Of a stretch of DNA of 56,704 bases, positions 32,200-41,264 are shown one piece after another. The translations under genes and the position numbers were made by a program. Numbering within the stretch: position 1 is the first letter of the stretch; each line of letters opens with the position of its first letter. The stretch comes from JAKFEW01 sp036675505 (GTDB lineage Bacteria; Cyanobacteriota; Sericytochromatia; S15B-MN24; JAQBPE01). The notes beneath the pieces are model-generated. The model searched no databases and was not told the origin of the DNA. It saw only the letters and a program-made list of their open reading frames with translations. The stretch covers positions 1 through 56,704 of the forward strand of contig JAKFEW010000082.1 of the NCBI GenBank assembly GCA_036675505.1. The letters are read 5' to 3'.

Positions 32200-33225
32200 C
32201 TACACCAGCAGCGCGGCCAGGCCCGGGTTGCGGCGCACCACGTCGAGCGCGTACTCGGCGTGGCCTTCCGCGTACCCGTTGCCCATCAGCAGGTCCACGT
32301 CCTGCGCGACCGACTCCGCGCCCAGCGTGGCGGCCTGGAACGACGTCGCCATCGAGAAGAAGTACACCATCCCGCGCGCGCGGCAGGCCAGGATGCTGCT
32401 CATCTCCGTGCCGGGTACGTTCACGCAGTTGATCACCAGATCCGCGAAGCGGCCCCCCGTCTCACGCTCGACGATCGTCCGCACCGCCAGTGCGTCGGTC
32501 GCATCGGCGCGGAAGGTCGCGACCGGGCCGGGCACCTCGGCAAGCTTCGCGAGGCCCGCCGGGCCCTGCTCGAGCGCGATGATCTTCCCGCCCTCGCCCA
32601 CCTGCTGGGCCGCGATCCACGTGCACATGAGGCCGCTGCGGCCGCCGGCGCCGAGGATCGCGATCGTCATGCCGGGCTTGGCGAGCCGATGGGCCTGGGC
32701 GGGCGCGCCGCAGACGTCGAGCACCGAGAGCACCAGCGTCTCGTCGAGGTCGCCGGGCAGCTTGCCGAACAGGCTGCGCTCGAAGAGGATCGCCTCGCCG
32801 GTGGCCTCGATCTGGTGCGCCGACGAGACGATCGCGCCCAGCGTGTCGAGCCGCAGCGGGGTCGTCGTGAGCGAGATCAGCGTGATGATGCGCTCGCCGA
32901 CCGCGAGGTCCGAGCGCGCCGCGCCCACCTCGGCGACCGTGCCGATCAGCACGCCGCCCGAGCCGGTGATCGGGTTGTGCATCTTGCCGCGCTCGCCCAC
33001 GATTTCGAGCACGCGGCGACGCAACGCGTCGAGGTCGTCGCCCGCCTCCTCACGCAGCTGGTAAAAGCTCGCCGAATCGAGGTTCAGCTTCTCGACGGCG
33101 ATGCGTACCTCATGCGGGCGCAAGGGCGAGCCCGTCTCGAGGCGGCGCGCCTGGTAGGGCAGCACGCCGGCGGGCTCGACGACGCGGTGGACCCCGAAGG
33201 GACTCTCGGCGACGGCGGTGGACAT
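32200..33225 (-). CDS. kdd: L-erythro-3,5-diaminohexanoate dehydrogenase
   Basis: This NAD(P)-dependent enzyme (341 aa) of lysine fermentation deaminates 3,5-diaminohexanoate to 3-keto-5-aminohexanoate. It is recognised by its overall family pattern (FGVHRVVEPAGVLPYQARRLE, KLNLDSASFYQLREE, NPITGSGGVLIGTV, GERIITLISLTTTPL) and a Rossmann loop AILGAGGRSGLM. CCGGAGG lies before the ATG. The kce gene immediately upstream (32-nt gap) makes the next enzyme, which supports the call. Lysine 2,3-aminomutase and the 5,6-aminomutase are not in the window. Confidence 0.92.
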   Translation of the reverse strand: MSTAVAESPFGVHRVVEPAGVLPYQARRLETGSPLRPHEVRIAVEKLNLDSASFYQLREEAGDDLDALRRRVLEIVGERGKMHNPITGSGGVLIGTVAEVGAARSDLAVGERIITLISLTTTPLRLDTLGAIVSSAHQIEATGEAILFERSLFGKLPGDLDETLVLSVLDVCGAPAQAHRLAKPGMTIAILGAGGRSGLMCTWIAAQQVGEGGKIIALEQGPAGLAKLAEVPGPVATFRADATDALAVRTIVERETGGRFADLVINCVNVPGTEMSSILACRARGMVYFFSMATSFQAATLGAESVAQDVDLLMGNGYAEGHAEYALDVVRRNPGLAALLV

Positions 33226-33257
33226 GGGGTTTCCTCCGGGAAAGAGCGGACGCGGGG

Positions 33258-34106
33258 TCAGCGGGCGGCGGCGGTCTTGGGCACGAGCCCGAGGATCTCG
33301 CGCGCCTCGTCGGGCGTGGCGACCTCGCGGCCCAGCTCCCTGGCCAGCCGCACCACGCGGGCGACCAGCTGCGCGTTGCTCTCGGCGAGCTCGCCCTTGC
33401 GGTAGTACAGGTTGTCTTCGAGGCCGACGCGCACATGGCCGCCCATCAAGATGGCCATCGTGGCCATGGGCAGCTGGTGCGAGCCGACGCCCGCCACGCA
33501 CCAGGTGCACAGCCCCGGCAGCGAGTCCACCAGGAACTGGAGCTGGCGCACGCCGCCTGGCATGGCGCCCGGCACGCCGAGCACGAAGTCGAAGTGGAGC
33601 GGATGAGACAGCTCGCCCTGGCGTGCGAGGCGCAGCGCGTTCGCGATCATGCCGGGCTCGAAGACCTCGATCTCGGGCTTGATGCCAGTCTCCTTGAGCT
33701 TGCGCGCGAGCGCGAGCAGGAACGCCGGGCTGTTCATGAACACGTCGTCGCCGAAGTTCACGGTGCCGCACGTGAAAGACGCCATCTCGAGGTACTTCGC
33801 GACCTCCGGGTCCGCGAGCGGCGCGAGGCGCTCGGCGGTGGTCGCCGTGACGGCGCCGCCCGTGGAGATCTGCAAAATGGGATCGGCCTTCGCCTTGATG
33901 CGCGCGAAGAGGTCCTTGAAGAGCGCGGGATCCTGGCTGGGCTGCCCCGCCGCGTCCCGCGCATGCAAATGCACGATGCTCGCGCCCGCCTCGACGGCAG
34001 CGAGCGCGCTCGCGGCGATCTCCGCGGGACCATACGGCACGGCGGGGTTGTCGGCCTTGGTGACCTCGGCGCCGACCGGAGCGCACGTGATGATCAGCTT
34101 GTCCAT
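33258..34106 (-). CDS. kce: 3-keto-5-aminohexanoate cleavage enzyme
   Basis: This TIM-barrel zinc enzyme (282 aa) condenses 3-keto-5-aminohexanoate with acetyl-CoA to give acetoacetate and 3-aminobutyryl-CoA. Family hallmarks: LIITCAPVGAEVTKADNPAVPY, the metal-binding IVHLHARD, ILQISTGGA, HPLHFDFVLGVPGAMPGG and HVRVGLEDNLYY near the C-terminus. Together with kdd it forms the central two steps of lysine fermentation. BKACE relatives act on other beta-keto acids, but the kdd neighbour argues for true Kce. The ATG at 34106 lacks a clear ribosome site; GTG 34124 is the alternative. Confidence 0.93.
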   Translation of the reverse strand: MDKLIITCAPVGAEVTKADNPAVPYGPAEIAASALAAVEAGASIVHLHARDAAGQPSQDPALFKDLFARIKAKADPILQISTGGAVTATTAERLAPLADPEVAKYLEMASFTCGTVNFGDDVFMNSPAFLLALARKLKETGIKPEIEVFEPGMIANALRLARQGELSHPLHFDFVLGVPGAMPGGVRQLQFLVDSLPGLCTWCVAGVGSHQLPMATMAILMGGHVRVGLEDNLYYRKGELAESNAQLVARVVRLARELGREVATPDEAREILGLVPKTAAAR

Positions 34107-34151
34107 GGCGGAGGATGATCCCACGCCCGCAGGCCACCTGTCCAGGCGGGA

Positions 34152-34727
34152 TCAGTCCTCGATGTACGGCACCGGCGACATCGCCGGCAGGCGCGTCCGG
34201 CCGCCCTTGAGCTCGCGGATCAGGCTCACGATCCCCGGCGCCTCGCCGATCAGCACCGGCGCGTGGATCACGTCGAACCAGAGGCTGCGCGCCAACCGCT
34301 CCACGCGCCAGCCGTAGGGGCCGCCCACGGCGAACGAGGCCTTCTGGACGATCAGCGTGAGCGTCGGCAGGTCGAGCCGCGCGTCGAGGGGCTGGACGGC
34401 ATGCCGGTCCTTGAAGGCCAACAGCGCCTCGTAGAAATCGGCGTCGAGGCCGCCCACGAGCGGCAGCCGCTCGCCGGCGAGGCGCAAGCAGGCACGCAAG
34501 ACGCGCTGCTCGAGCGGCGACAGCGACGGCTCGGTGCGACCGAGCAGCGCCAGGATCAGCGCCGGGACCTCGTCGAGCGCAGGCGCCCGGACCGGCGCGG
34601 CTGGCGCGGCGGCATCCGAGGTCGGGCCCATGGCGAGCGTCAGGGGCGTGCTGGGATCGAATCGGCGGTCGGATGGTCCGCTCGGCGCTTCCGATGCGCG
34701 AGCGTCCCTTCCCGAGAGCGGTGCCAT
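34152..34727 (-). CDS. Hypothetical protein, 191 aa
   Basis: I do not recognise it. The first 50 residues are low-complexity (Ala/Pro/Ser); the remainder is helical and ends RLPAMSPVPYIED. A stretch FYEALLAFKDRHAVQPLDARLDLPTLTLI loosely recalls a peptidoglycan-binding repeat, too weakly to name. GGAGGAGG before the ATG supports expression. It is upstream of kce on the same strand with a 45-nt gap, so it may head that operon. Confidence 0.65.
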   Translation of the reverse strand: MAPLSGRDARASEAPSGPSDRRFDPSTPLTLAMGPTSDAAAPAAPVRAPALDEVPALILALLGRTEPSLSPLEQRVLRACLRLAGERLPLVGGLDADFYEALLAFKDRHAVQPLDARLDLPTLTLIVQKASFAVGGPYGWRVERLARSLWFDVIHAPVLIGEAPGIVSLIRELKGGRTRLPAMSPVPYIED

Positions 34728-34862
34728 GCGTCTCCTCCTCCGTGAGCGAACGCGTGGTCCGGGTGGACTTTCATCCTTATACCCAAGACCGACGCCCCGC
34801 TTGCCCGGAGGACGGCAAATCGGGACATACGTTTGAAAGCTTAACGCCAGGTGAGCGCGCGG

Positions 34863-36056
34863 TCAGTGACGCGTGACGCCCGTCGGGCTCGTGGCGGATG
34901 GCGTGTCGGCCGGCTTTCCGGCTCCCGGGAAGAGGAATTTCAGCGCAGGGCCGAGTCGACGAGCCCAGCAAGCTTCGCTGTGAACACCCTGGGGATCGCT
35001 CACCCAGAGCAGATCGCGGTCCTCCTCGAAGCCCTGCAGCCGCAACAGGTCGACCATCGAGTGGGCGACCTTGTAGAAATCGCGCTTGGGGTGGACCCGC
35101 GCGGTCTCCTTTTCGCCGCAATCGAGGTAAATCTTGGCGGCGGCCGGCCGGGCCTGCGCGGCGATGTACCGGAAGATCTGGCCGCGCGCGAACCAGAAGG
35201 CCGGCGAGAGCGCGGCGACGCGACCAAACACCAGCGGGTAGCGGTAGCCGGCGTAAAGCGCCGTCAGGCCGCCCATCGACGAGCCGGCCACGCCCGTATG
35301 CTCGGGCTCCGTGAGCGTGCGGAACTTGCTGTCGATGTGGTCCTTGAGGCCGCTCACCACCCACCGCAAGAACGCGTGCCCCTCGCCCAACGCGTCGAGG
35401 CGCCCGTCCTTCCAGGGCGACTGCTCGCTGAGGCGCTTCTCGCCGCCATTGTAGATGCCGACCACGATGACCGGCGCAATCTCGCCCGCGCGGATCAGCC
35501 GGTCGCAGGTGAGGTCGACCTGCCAGTCCACGTTGAAGGCGGTCGCGGGGTCGAAGAGGTTCTGGCCGTCGAACATGTATAAGACGGGGAATCGCCGGTC
35601 GGGCTCGCTCGCGTAACTCGGCGGCAGGTAGACCGCCACCTCGCGCTCGCGGCCGAGCACCGGGATCGCCAGGGGGCCGATGATGCGCACGTCCGTCTTG
35701 CGCCGCCTGGCGGGCCGCCGCTCGCTGGCCTGGTCGCGCCAGTGCGGCACGTCGATGCGCACGGTGGTGGTGCCGAACGCCGTGAGTCGGCGGTTTTCCA
35801 GCTCCTGGCCCTGATCGTTGACCTCGACCGTGCGCCAGGTACCCCGCGTGATCTTGTATTCGAGCAGCGCGCCGCGGCCCACCTCGACCTCGATGCGCCA
35901 GTGGCCGGGCTCGACCTCCGCGAACTGGTAGTCCGGGTCGTCGGTGCGCCAATCGTTCAAGCTGCTCACGAGGTAGATGCGGGATCGCGGCGGCGTCGAC
36001 TTCGCGTATACTTCGATGGTGATCCGGCACTTGGCCTCGAGCTTGCGGGTGACCAT
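34863..36056 (-). CDS. Esterase, Fes/EstA-like alpha/beta hydrolase with N-terminal CBM20/48-like domain
   Basis: The 397-aa protein has an N-terminal immunoglobulin-like domain (IYLVSSLNDWRTDDPDYQFAEVEPGHWRIEVEV), typical of the modules preceding enterochelin-esterase and feruloyl-esterase domains. The hydrolase domain shows REVAVYLPPSY, RFPVLYMFDGQNLFD, the nucleophile in GVAGSSMGGLTALY, and a late His in PQGVHSEACWARRL. No signal peptide is visible. The substrate, perhaps a polysaccharide acyl ester, is not determinable. The C-terminal 20 residues are Thr/Pro-rich. Confidence 0.87.
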   Translation of the reverse strand: MVTRKLEAKCRITIEVYAKSTPPRSRIYLVSSLNDWRTDDPDYQFAEVEPGHWRIEVEVGRGALLEYKITRGTWRTVEVNDQGQELENRRLTAFGTTTVRIDVPHWRDQASERRPARRRKTDVRIIGPLAIPVLGREREVAVYLPPSYASEPDRRFPVLYMFDGQNLFDPATAFNVDWQVDLTCDRLIRAGEIAPVIVVGIYNGGEKRLSEQSPWKDGRLDALGEGHAFLRWVVSGLKDHIDSKFRTLTEPEHTGVAGSSMGGLTALYAGYRYPLVFGRVAALSPAFWFARGQIFRYIAAQARPAAAKIYLDCGEKETARVHPKRDFYKVAHSMVDLLRLQGFEEDRDLLWVSDPQGVHSEACWARRLGPALKFLFPGAGKPADTPSATSPTGVTRH

Positions 36057-36089
36057 ACGCCCAGTGTAGCCCGGAGGCCGGCGATTGGT

Positions 36090-36968
36090 CTAATGCTCGA
36101 TAAAAGCGAGGTCCAGCGGGTCGGCCTGCAGCGCGACCCGCCGGTTGCGCAGCAGCAGGAGCTCGCTGAGCCGCGTCTCGTACCGATCGGCCACCAGCAC
36201 GCGATCGTCCTCGTCGCGCTGGCGCGACGATCGGCTGGCCAGCAGCCAGTCGGCGAGCGTGCCGCGGAAGCCGCGATCGCAGGCGGTCAGGTAGTCCGTG
36301 CAACGCCTGAAGAGCTTCGGCATCACGAGCTGCCCGGCGGGCCCGAGCGGATCGGGGCCGGTGAGCTCGAACTCCCAGGTGCGGTCCAGCCCCCAGACGC
36401 CGAGGCCAGCCCCGCGGGCCTGCCGGGCGGCCAGCCGCAGCGCGCGCTGGTGGGGCCCCGCGAGCGTGGTGTAGCCGAGGTAGTAGGCCCAGCCTTCGGC
36501 CACCATGCGGTGGTTCGCGGTGCGCGCCATCAGCGCGTCGTCGACGCGAACGGCCTCGCCGTCTTCATGGCCATGGTCGCCGGGCAGCAGGAAGGCCACG
36601 ATCCGGCCGTTCGCATCCGCGCCGCGCGAGAGCACGGTGGCGCGTACGGTCATGGGCTCGGCCGCGAGCACCTTGCAGCCGTCGGCCGCATATCGGATGC
36701 GACCGAAGCCCACCATCTCGAGCAGCGCCTGGCGCGACGCCTCGCCCATCGGCTGGGACGCCTCGCCGTAATGGAGCTCCGGCGCGTCGATGCCCTCGAG
36801 CCGCAGCTGCAGGGTGCCGTCGTCCTGGGAGGGCCGCACGCGGCGGGTGTTCTTCAAATCGCCCCAGCGATCGGCGTGGTCCGGCAGGAATCGCACGGAG
36901 TCGCCGTCTGGGCGCTTGCCCTCCACGACGAGGCAGCCACGTACGGCGCGGTAGTAGGTCCAGGGCAT
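36090..36968 (-). CDS. SNase-like (thermonuclease family) protein
   Basis: The 292-aa product has staphylococcal-nuclease-like OB-fold elements: DGDSVRF, LQLRLEGIDAPELHY, GKxxxF-like GRIVAFLLPG, and RMVAEGWAYYLGY followed by LRLAARQARGAGLGVWG. There is no obvious signal peptide, and a C-terminal helical extension of about 100 residues goes beyond the nuclease core. Its ATG overlaps the stop of the octapeptide/NHL lipoprotein gene (TGATG), so it is translated as part of that unit. The metal-site residues cannot be fully verified by eye, so activity is presumed. Confidence 0.8.
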   Translation of the reverse strand: MPWTYYRAVRGCLVVEGKRPDGDSVRFLPDHADRWGDLKNTRRVRPSQDDGTLQLRLEGIDAPELHYGEASQPMGEASRQALLEMVGFGRIRYAADGCKVLAAEPMTVRATVLSRGADANGRIVAFLLPGDHGHEDGEAVRVDDALMARTANHRMVAEGWAYYLGYTTLAGPHQRALRLAARQARGAGLGVWGLDRTWEFELTGPDPLGPAGQLVMPKLFRRCTDYLTACDRGFRGTLADWLLASRSSRQRDEDDRVLVADRYETRLSELLLLRNRRVALQADPLDLAFIEH

Positions 36969-39859
36969 CAGCGCGCTTCCGCCGGGATCGCCCGGACCTG
37001 GTTCTGGCCCGCGTCGGCCACCACGACCCGGCCCGAACGGTCGACCATCACGCCGAAGGGCAGCGCCAGGGCGTCTTCGGCCTCCGGGTCCGTGAGCACC
37101 TGACCGCCCAGGCCCGCGAGCACGGTGACCACGCCGCCCGGCGTGATGCGCACGACCGAGGGGTGGACCGTCACCGGCACGTCGGTGGCGAGCGGCAGGA
37201 AGTCGCCCAGCAGCTGGAGGTTGGTGGTGCCGAGCACCGAGACCACCAGGTTGCCGGCCGCGTCGAACGCGAGGCCCGCCGGCCCGGCCAGGAACGCCTC
37301 GGTGGCCCGATCCCCGGTCTTCACGAGCGGCTGACCGGCGCCCAGGCGCGGCAGCGCGGTCTCGAGGGTGCTGCCCGCGAAGGTGGTGATGTGGCCTTCC
37401 GGATCGATTTTGCTGACGCGGTAGTTGCCGGCCTCGGCGACGTACAGGTTGCCGGCCTGGTCGAAGGCGAGGCCGGTCGGCGTCTTGAGCGGCGACTCGC
37501 TCGCCTGCGCGCCTTCGGCGGCCTTGCCTTCGGCCGGCTTCCCGCCGACCGCGGGCAGGCCGGCGACGATCGCGGCGGTGCCGTCGGCGTTCACCCGCAT
37601 GACCACGTTGTTGATCGAGTCGCTGAAGTACACCAGCCGGTCCGGCCCGATCGCGATCGAGGTGGGCCGGGCCAGCGCGATCTCCTTCGCGCGCCCGCTG
37701 CGCACGGTGATGAGGTTGAAGAGGCCGTGCGAAGTCTCGACGCCGGCGATGATCTCCGAGAGGCCGTCGGGCCGCACGCGGCGGATGACGCCCGTGATGG
37801 TGTCGCTCAGGTACAGCGTGTCGCCATCGAACGCGAGCCCGGTCGGGTGATCCAGGTAGACGTCGCGGGCCTGGACGGCGCCGACGTCCGCGCCGCGCGT
37901 GCCGCCGCCGACCATGATCGAGAGCCGGCCGTCCTCGACCCGCTTCACGGTGTGGGCGGCGATCTCCGTGACGACCAGCCGGCCCTGCGGATCCTGGGCG
38001 AGCGCCATCGGCTGGTTGATCGCGACCTCGAAGGCGTCGCCTTCGACGCGCGCGCCCGCGGCGCCGGCGATCGTCCGCACGGTGCCGTCCGGGGCGATCG
38101 CCCGCACCACCCCGGCGTAGGCGTCGGACACGATGATGCGGCCGTCCGGGGCCACCGTCGCGCTCGCGCACGAGATCCAGCGGGAGGCGGGGCCGGGACC
38201 GCCGTCGCCGTCATACCCCTTCTCGCCGGTGCCGGCGAGCAGCACCGGCGGGGTGGCGAAGTCGTAGCGGTAAACTCTTCGGCCGAACAGCTCGGCGATG
38301 ATCACGCGGCCCTGGGCGTCGAGCGCGACGCGCTTCGCCTTGTCGTGCTCGAGCACGTGCGCGAGCTCCCAGGCGGCGGCTGGCTTCCGCCGCGCGACGA
38401 AGGTGGTGTTGGTGGCGCCGGCGTACAGCGTGCCATCGGGCCCGACCGCCAGGCCCGAGATCTGCGCGGTGTTCCATTCGGGCTCCGGCATCGGCACCAC
38501 CTCGGGCGCGGCGCCCGGCCGCACATGGAAGATCCGGCCGGTGGCGCCGTCGCTGGACGGGTAGCCCGGCGACTCGCCCACGTAGAAGGAGCCGTCCGGG
38601 GCGAGGGCGATCGCCGTGGGACGCACCAGCGCCATGCCCCCGGGCGCGTCGGCACCCGCGACCACCGTGACCTGGCCATCCGGTGCGATGCGCCGCACGC
38701 GCGCGTTCAGCGGCTCGACGATGTAAATCGCCCCGTCCGGCGCGAGCGCCATGTCGTTGACCACGCCGAGGTCGAGCTTGACCGCGTCGGCCCCCTTCAC
38801 GCGCGCGCCCACCAGCGTGCGGATGCGCCCGTCGGCGCCGACGACGCGGATGCGGCGGCCGTAAGACTCGGCGATCACGAGCTCGCCGGCGGCGTTCAGC
38901 AAGGCGGCGGTCGGCGAGCCGAGCGCGACCTCGGTGGCCGGCCGCCCGTCGCCCAGGTCCTTCTGGCCGGCGACGAGGATCGCCTCGATGCGCGTGAGCG
39001 TTCCATCGACGGCCGAATCCGCGCGGCGGATCGCCTCGGCCGCCGCGGCGAGCGCCGCCGGGGCGTACGTCGTGGCGGCCGGCGGCAGGTGCGTGAGCGC
39101 CGTGCGGAGGTCGCGGTGGAGCGCGTCGACTTCGGCGGTGCCGAGCTTCTGGTAGACGGCGTGGCGGCCCTGCACCAGGCGATCGAGCACGAAGCTCGCG
39201 CCGACCGAGGCGGCCGTATCGAGGTCGAGCTCGCGCTCGGCGTCGCCCTTCGCAAGCAGCGCGCGCAGCGTGCCGCCTGCGGCCTGGCCGGTCACGGCCG
39301 GCGAGAGGCGCACGCGCAGCACGAGGTTCTCGGCCGGCAGGTTCGCCTCGAGGCGGTAGCGCCCCTCGGCGTCGGTGGCCCCCGTGATCGGCTTGCCGTC
39401 CGCATCGGCCAGACGCTTGCCCTCGGCGTCGAGCACCTCGACCACGGCGTCGGCGAGGCGCGCCTCGACCGGCGCCGCGTTCTGGGCGAGCCGGAAGGTG
39501 CTGCCATTGTTGCCAATCAACGCGCTGCCGTTGTTGGCGACCAGCGCGCCGCCATTGTTGGCGACCAGCATGCCGCCGTTGTTGCTGATGATGCCCGCGC
39601 CCTTGTCGCTGATCAGGCGGACCTCGCCGGTGAGCTTGGTCTTGGCGGTGAGCGTCGCGGCGCTGATCAGGCGGATCGGGTCGCTGGGCGCGCCCGGGCC
39701 GCCCCCAACGGCCACGCCGACCCCGTCGCCGCCCGTGCCCGGCTTCGCCGGCGCCTTGGACGCAGCTGTCTTGCCCGGCGGCTTCGGCCCGGCGGGCGCG
39801 ATGGCGGGACAGCCCGTGCAGAGCGCGAGGCTCAATGCCAGGAAAAGCCGTGCGCGCAT
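36968..39859 (-). CDS. NHL-propeller lipoprotein with octapeptide repeats, copy B
   Basis: This 963-aa exported lipoprotein (signal LFLALSLALCTGC) has the same domain order as the one at 13889-16615. Residues 91-122 are Asn/Gly octapeptides (ISNNGGML, VANNGGAL, VANNGSAL, IGNNGSTF). A CarboxypepD-like beta domain (VVEVLDAEGKRL... TDAEGRYRLEANL) and a helical region follow, then about twelve NHL units (for example LKTPTGLAFDQAGNLYVAEAGNYRVSKI) to the C-terminus. GAGGGGGG precedes the ATG at 39859. A TATACA -10-like box lies just upstream on this strand. The nuclease gene follows with a 1-nt overlap. Confidence 0.87.
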   Translation of the reverse strand: MRARLFLALSLALCTGCPAIAPAGPKPPGKTAASKAPAKPGTGGDGVGVAVGGGPGAPSDPIRLISAATLTAKTKLTGEVRLISDKGAGIISNNGGMLVANNGGALVANNGSALIGNNGSTFRLAQNAAPVEARLADAVVEVLDAEGKRLADADGKPITGATDAEGRYRLEANLPAENLVLRVRLSPAVTGQAAGGTLRALLAKGDAERELDLDTAASVGASFVLDRLVQGRHAVYQKLGTAEVDALHRDLRTALTHLPPAATTYAPAALAAAAEAIRRADSAVDGTLTRIEAILVAGQKDLGDGRPATEVALGSPTAALLNAAGELVIAESYGRRIRVVGADGRIRTLVGARVKGADAVKLDLGVVNDMALAPDGAIYIVEPLNARVRRIAPDGQVTVVAGADAPGGMALVRPTAIALAPDGSFYVGESPGYPSSDGATGRIFHVRPGAAPEVVPMPEPEWNTAQISGLAVGPDGTLYAGATNTTFVARRKPAAAWELAHVLEHDKAKRVALDAQGRVIIAELFGRRVYRYDFATPPVLLAGTGEKGYDGDGGPGPASRWISCASATVAPDGRIIVSDAYAGVVRAIAPDGTVRTIAGAAGARVEGDAFEVAINQPMALAQDPQGRLVVTEIAAHTVKRVEDGRLSIMVGGGTRGADVGAVQARDVYLDHPTGLAFDGDTLYLSDTITGVIRRVRPDGLSEIIAGVETSHGLFNLITVRSGRAKEIALARPTSIAIGPDRLVYFSDSINNVVMRVNADGTAAIVAGLPAVGGKPAEGKAAEGAQASESPLKTPTGLAFDQAGNLYVAEAGNYRVSKIDPEGHITTFAGSTLETALPRLGAGQPLVKTGDRATEAFLAGPAGLAFDAAGNLVVSVLGTTNLQLLGDFLPLATDVPVTVHPSVVRITPGGVVTVLAGLGGQVLTDPEAEDALALPFGVMVDRSGRVVVADAGQNQVRAIPAEAR
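39494..39589 (-). repeat. Octapeptide-coding tandem repeat, Asn/Gly type
   Basis: Four consecutive 24-bp units encode [V/I]-[A/G/S]-N-N-G-[G/S]-x-[L/F]. The matching module in the other lipoprotein gene is at 14180-14398, where the unit is [V/I]-G-x-D-G-A-x-L with an irregular Gly/Val insert in the middle. Confidence 0.8.
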
Positions 39860-39971
39860 GGATGCCCCCCTCGATTCGATGTATACCCGGGGCCGCGCCC
39901 CTTCCATGACCGCGGTCGCCCGTTGTACAGTCAAAGGCGACCGCCGCGTGGCGGCGCGACGAGGTGGGCGC

Positions 39972-40361
39972 GTGTTCCTCGAGCCGGATAGCGACGATGC
40001 CGTCGAGGTGGTGCAGGCCCTCGTTCATGAGGTGATGGCGGCCTGCCCCTCGGCCGCGGCCGTGCTCCATCGTGACGGCACGATCTTCCTGGACGGCGCC
40101 CACGATCGCGTCGTGTTCCAGCTTACCGGCGACGCGGCCGCCAGGGTGCTCGCGAACCCTCCCTGGGCCCGGTCGCTCGCGCGCGCCGTGGCCGCTGTAC
40201 TCGGCCGGCGCGTCGAGGCCTACCTCGAAGATCTGGACGCGGCCGATCCGCCGACAGTTTTGATCGACGACGACGATGGCCCCGATCTCGCGGTATATGA
40301 CGATACGAACGTCGACCTCCGGATTCGCATGACGCAGGGTGGGCCAAAGGAGGAAACCGCC
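39972..40361 (+). other. In-frame coding-like extension upstream of dinD
   Basis: This frame opens with GTG behind GAGGTGG and reads MFLEPDSDDAVEVVQALVHEVMAA... PWARSLARAVAAVLGRRVEAYLEDLDA... through an Asp-rich tract into dinD with no stop. Codon third positions are strongly G/C until about 40250, as in real genes here, then become mixed across the last 35 codons, which include a ribosome site. It is either an N-terminal domain of a 430-aa DinD fusion or an unknown small gene that lost its stop. A TACAGT -10-like box lies at about 39925. Confidence 0.5.
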
Positions 40362-41264
40362 ATGACCGAAGTCCACACCGACCCGTCGCCGCTGAGCCCC
40401 GACCTGCCGCCCGGCAGCGAAGGCCGGGCTACGCGATCGCCCTTCGAGCGCATCAAGCAGGTCGCGGACGACGGCGCCGAGTTCTGGTCGAGCCGCGAGC
40501 TCGCGCCGGTGCTGGGCTACGACAGCTACCGCAACTTCGAGAACGCCATCATCAAGGCGAAGGACGCCTGCGAGAACAGCGGCCACCCGGTCACCGAACA
40601 CTTCCTCAACGCGACGGAGGCCGTCGCGATCGGCAAGGGCGGCACGCGCAAGATCGACGTCGTCTACCTCTCCCGGTACGCCTGCTACCTCGTGATCCAG
40701 AACGCCGACCCGCGCAAGCCGATGGTGGCGCTCGGCCAGACTTACTTCACGGTGCAGACCCGCCGCCAGGAGCTCGCCGACGCGGACCTCGAGGACTCGC
40801 TGCGCGTGAAGCTGCGCGAGGAGATCAAGCTGCACAACAAGCAGCTCGCGGCGGCGGCTTACCACGCCGGCGTGCGCACGCCGATGGACTATGCGGTCTT
40901 CAACGACCACGGCTACAAGGGCCTTTACAATGGCATCGGCGCCCACCAGATCCGCGAGAACCGAGGCCTCAAGCGCACCCAGGACATCCTGGACTTCATG
41001 GGCAGCACCGAGCTCGCCGCCAACCTCTTCCGCGCCACACAGACCGAAGAGCTGCTGCGGCGCGGCGGTATTCAGAGCAAGGAGCAGGCCAACATCACCC
41101 ACCTCCAGGTCGGCATCCGGGTGCGCGAGGCGATGAAAGACATCAGCGGCATCATGCCTGAAGACCTGCCGGTGGCCGAGAACATCAAGAAGGTCGAGAA
41201 ACGGCTCCAGAAGCGGAAAGCCCAGACCGGCCAGCTGGAAACAGAGGCTTCTGAGACGCCTTGA
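40362..41264 (+). CDS. dinD: DinD-family DNA-damage-inducible protein
   Basis: The 300-aa product has the DinD/BRO-like core: SPFERIKQVADDGAEFWSSRELAPVLGYDSYRNFENAI, then TRKIDVVYLSRYACYLVIQNADPRKPMVALGQTYFTVQTRRQEL, and a C-terminal half with GVRTPMDYAVFNDHGYKGLYNGIGAHQIRENRGL. E. coli DinD inhibits RecA-driven strand exchange after SOS induction. AAAGGAGGAA lies 7 nt before the ATG at 40362, a strong start, though the frame is open upstream. I found no clear LexA box of the E. coli or Bacillus type nearby. The C-terminus is lysine-rich. Confidence 0.92.
   Translation: MTEVHTDPSPLSPDLPPGSEGRATRSPFERIKQVADDGAEFWSSRELAPVLGYDSYRNFENAIIKAKDACENSGHPVTEHFLNATEAVAIGKGGTRKIDVVYLSRYACYLVIQNADPRKPMVALGQTYFTVQTRRQELADADLEDSLRVKLREEIKLHNKQLAAAAYHAGVRTPMDYAVFNDHGYKGLYNGIGAHQIRENRGLKRTQDILDFMGSTELAANLFRATQTEELLRRGGIQSKEQANITHLQVGIRVREAMKDISGIMPEDLPVAENIKKVEKRLQKRKAQTGQLETEASETP

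Noticed and set aside
39890..39971. LexA-type SOS box before dinD
   Set aside because: TTGTACAG is present, but neither CTGT-N8-ACAG nor GAAC-N4-GTTC spacing is found.
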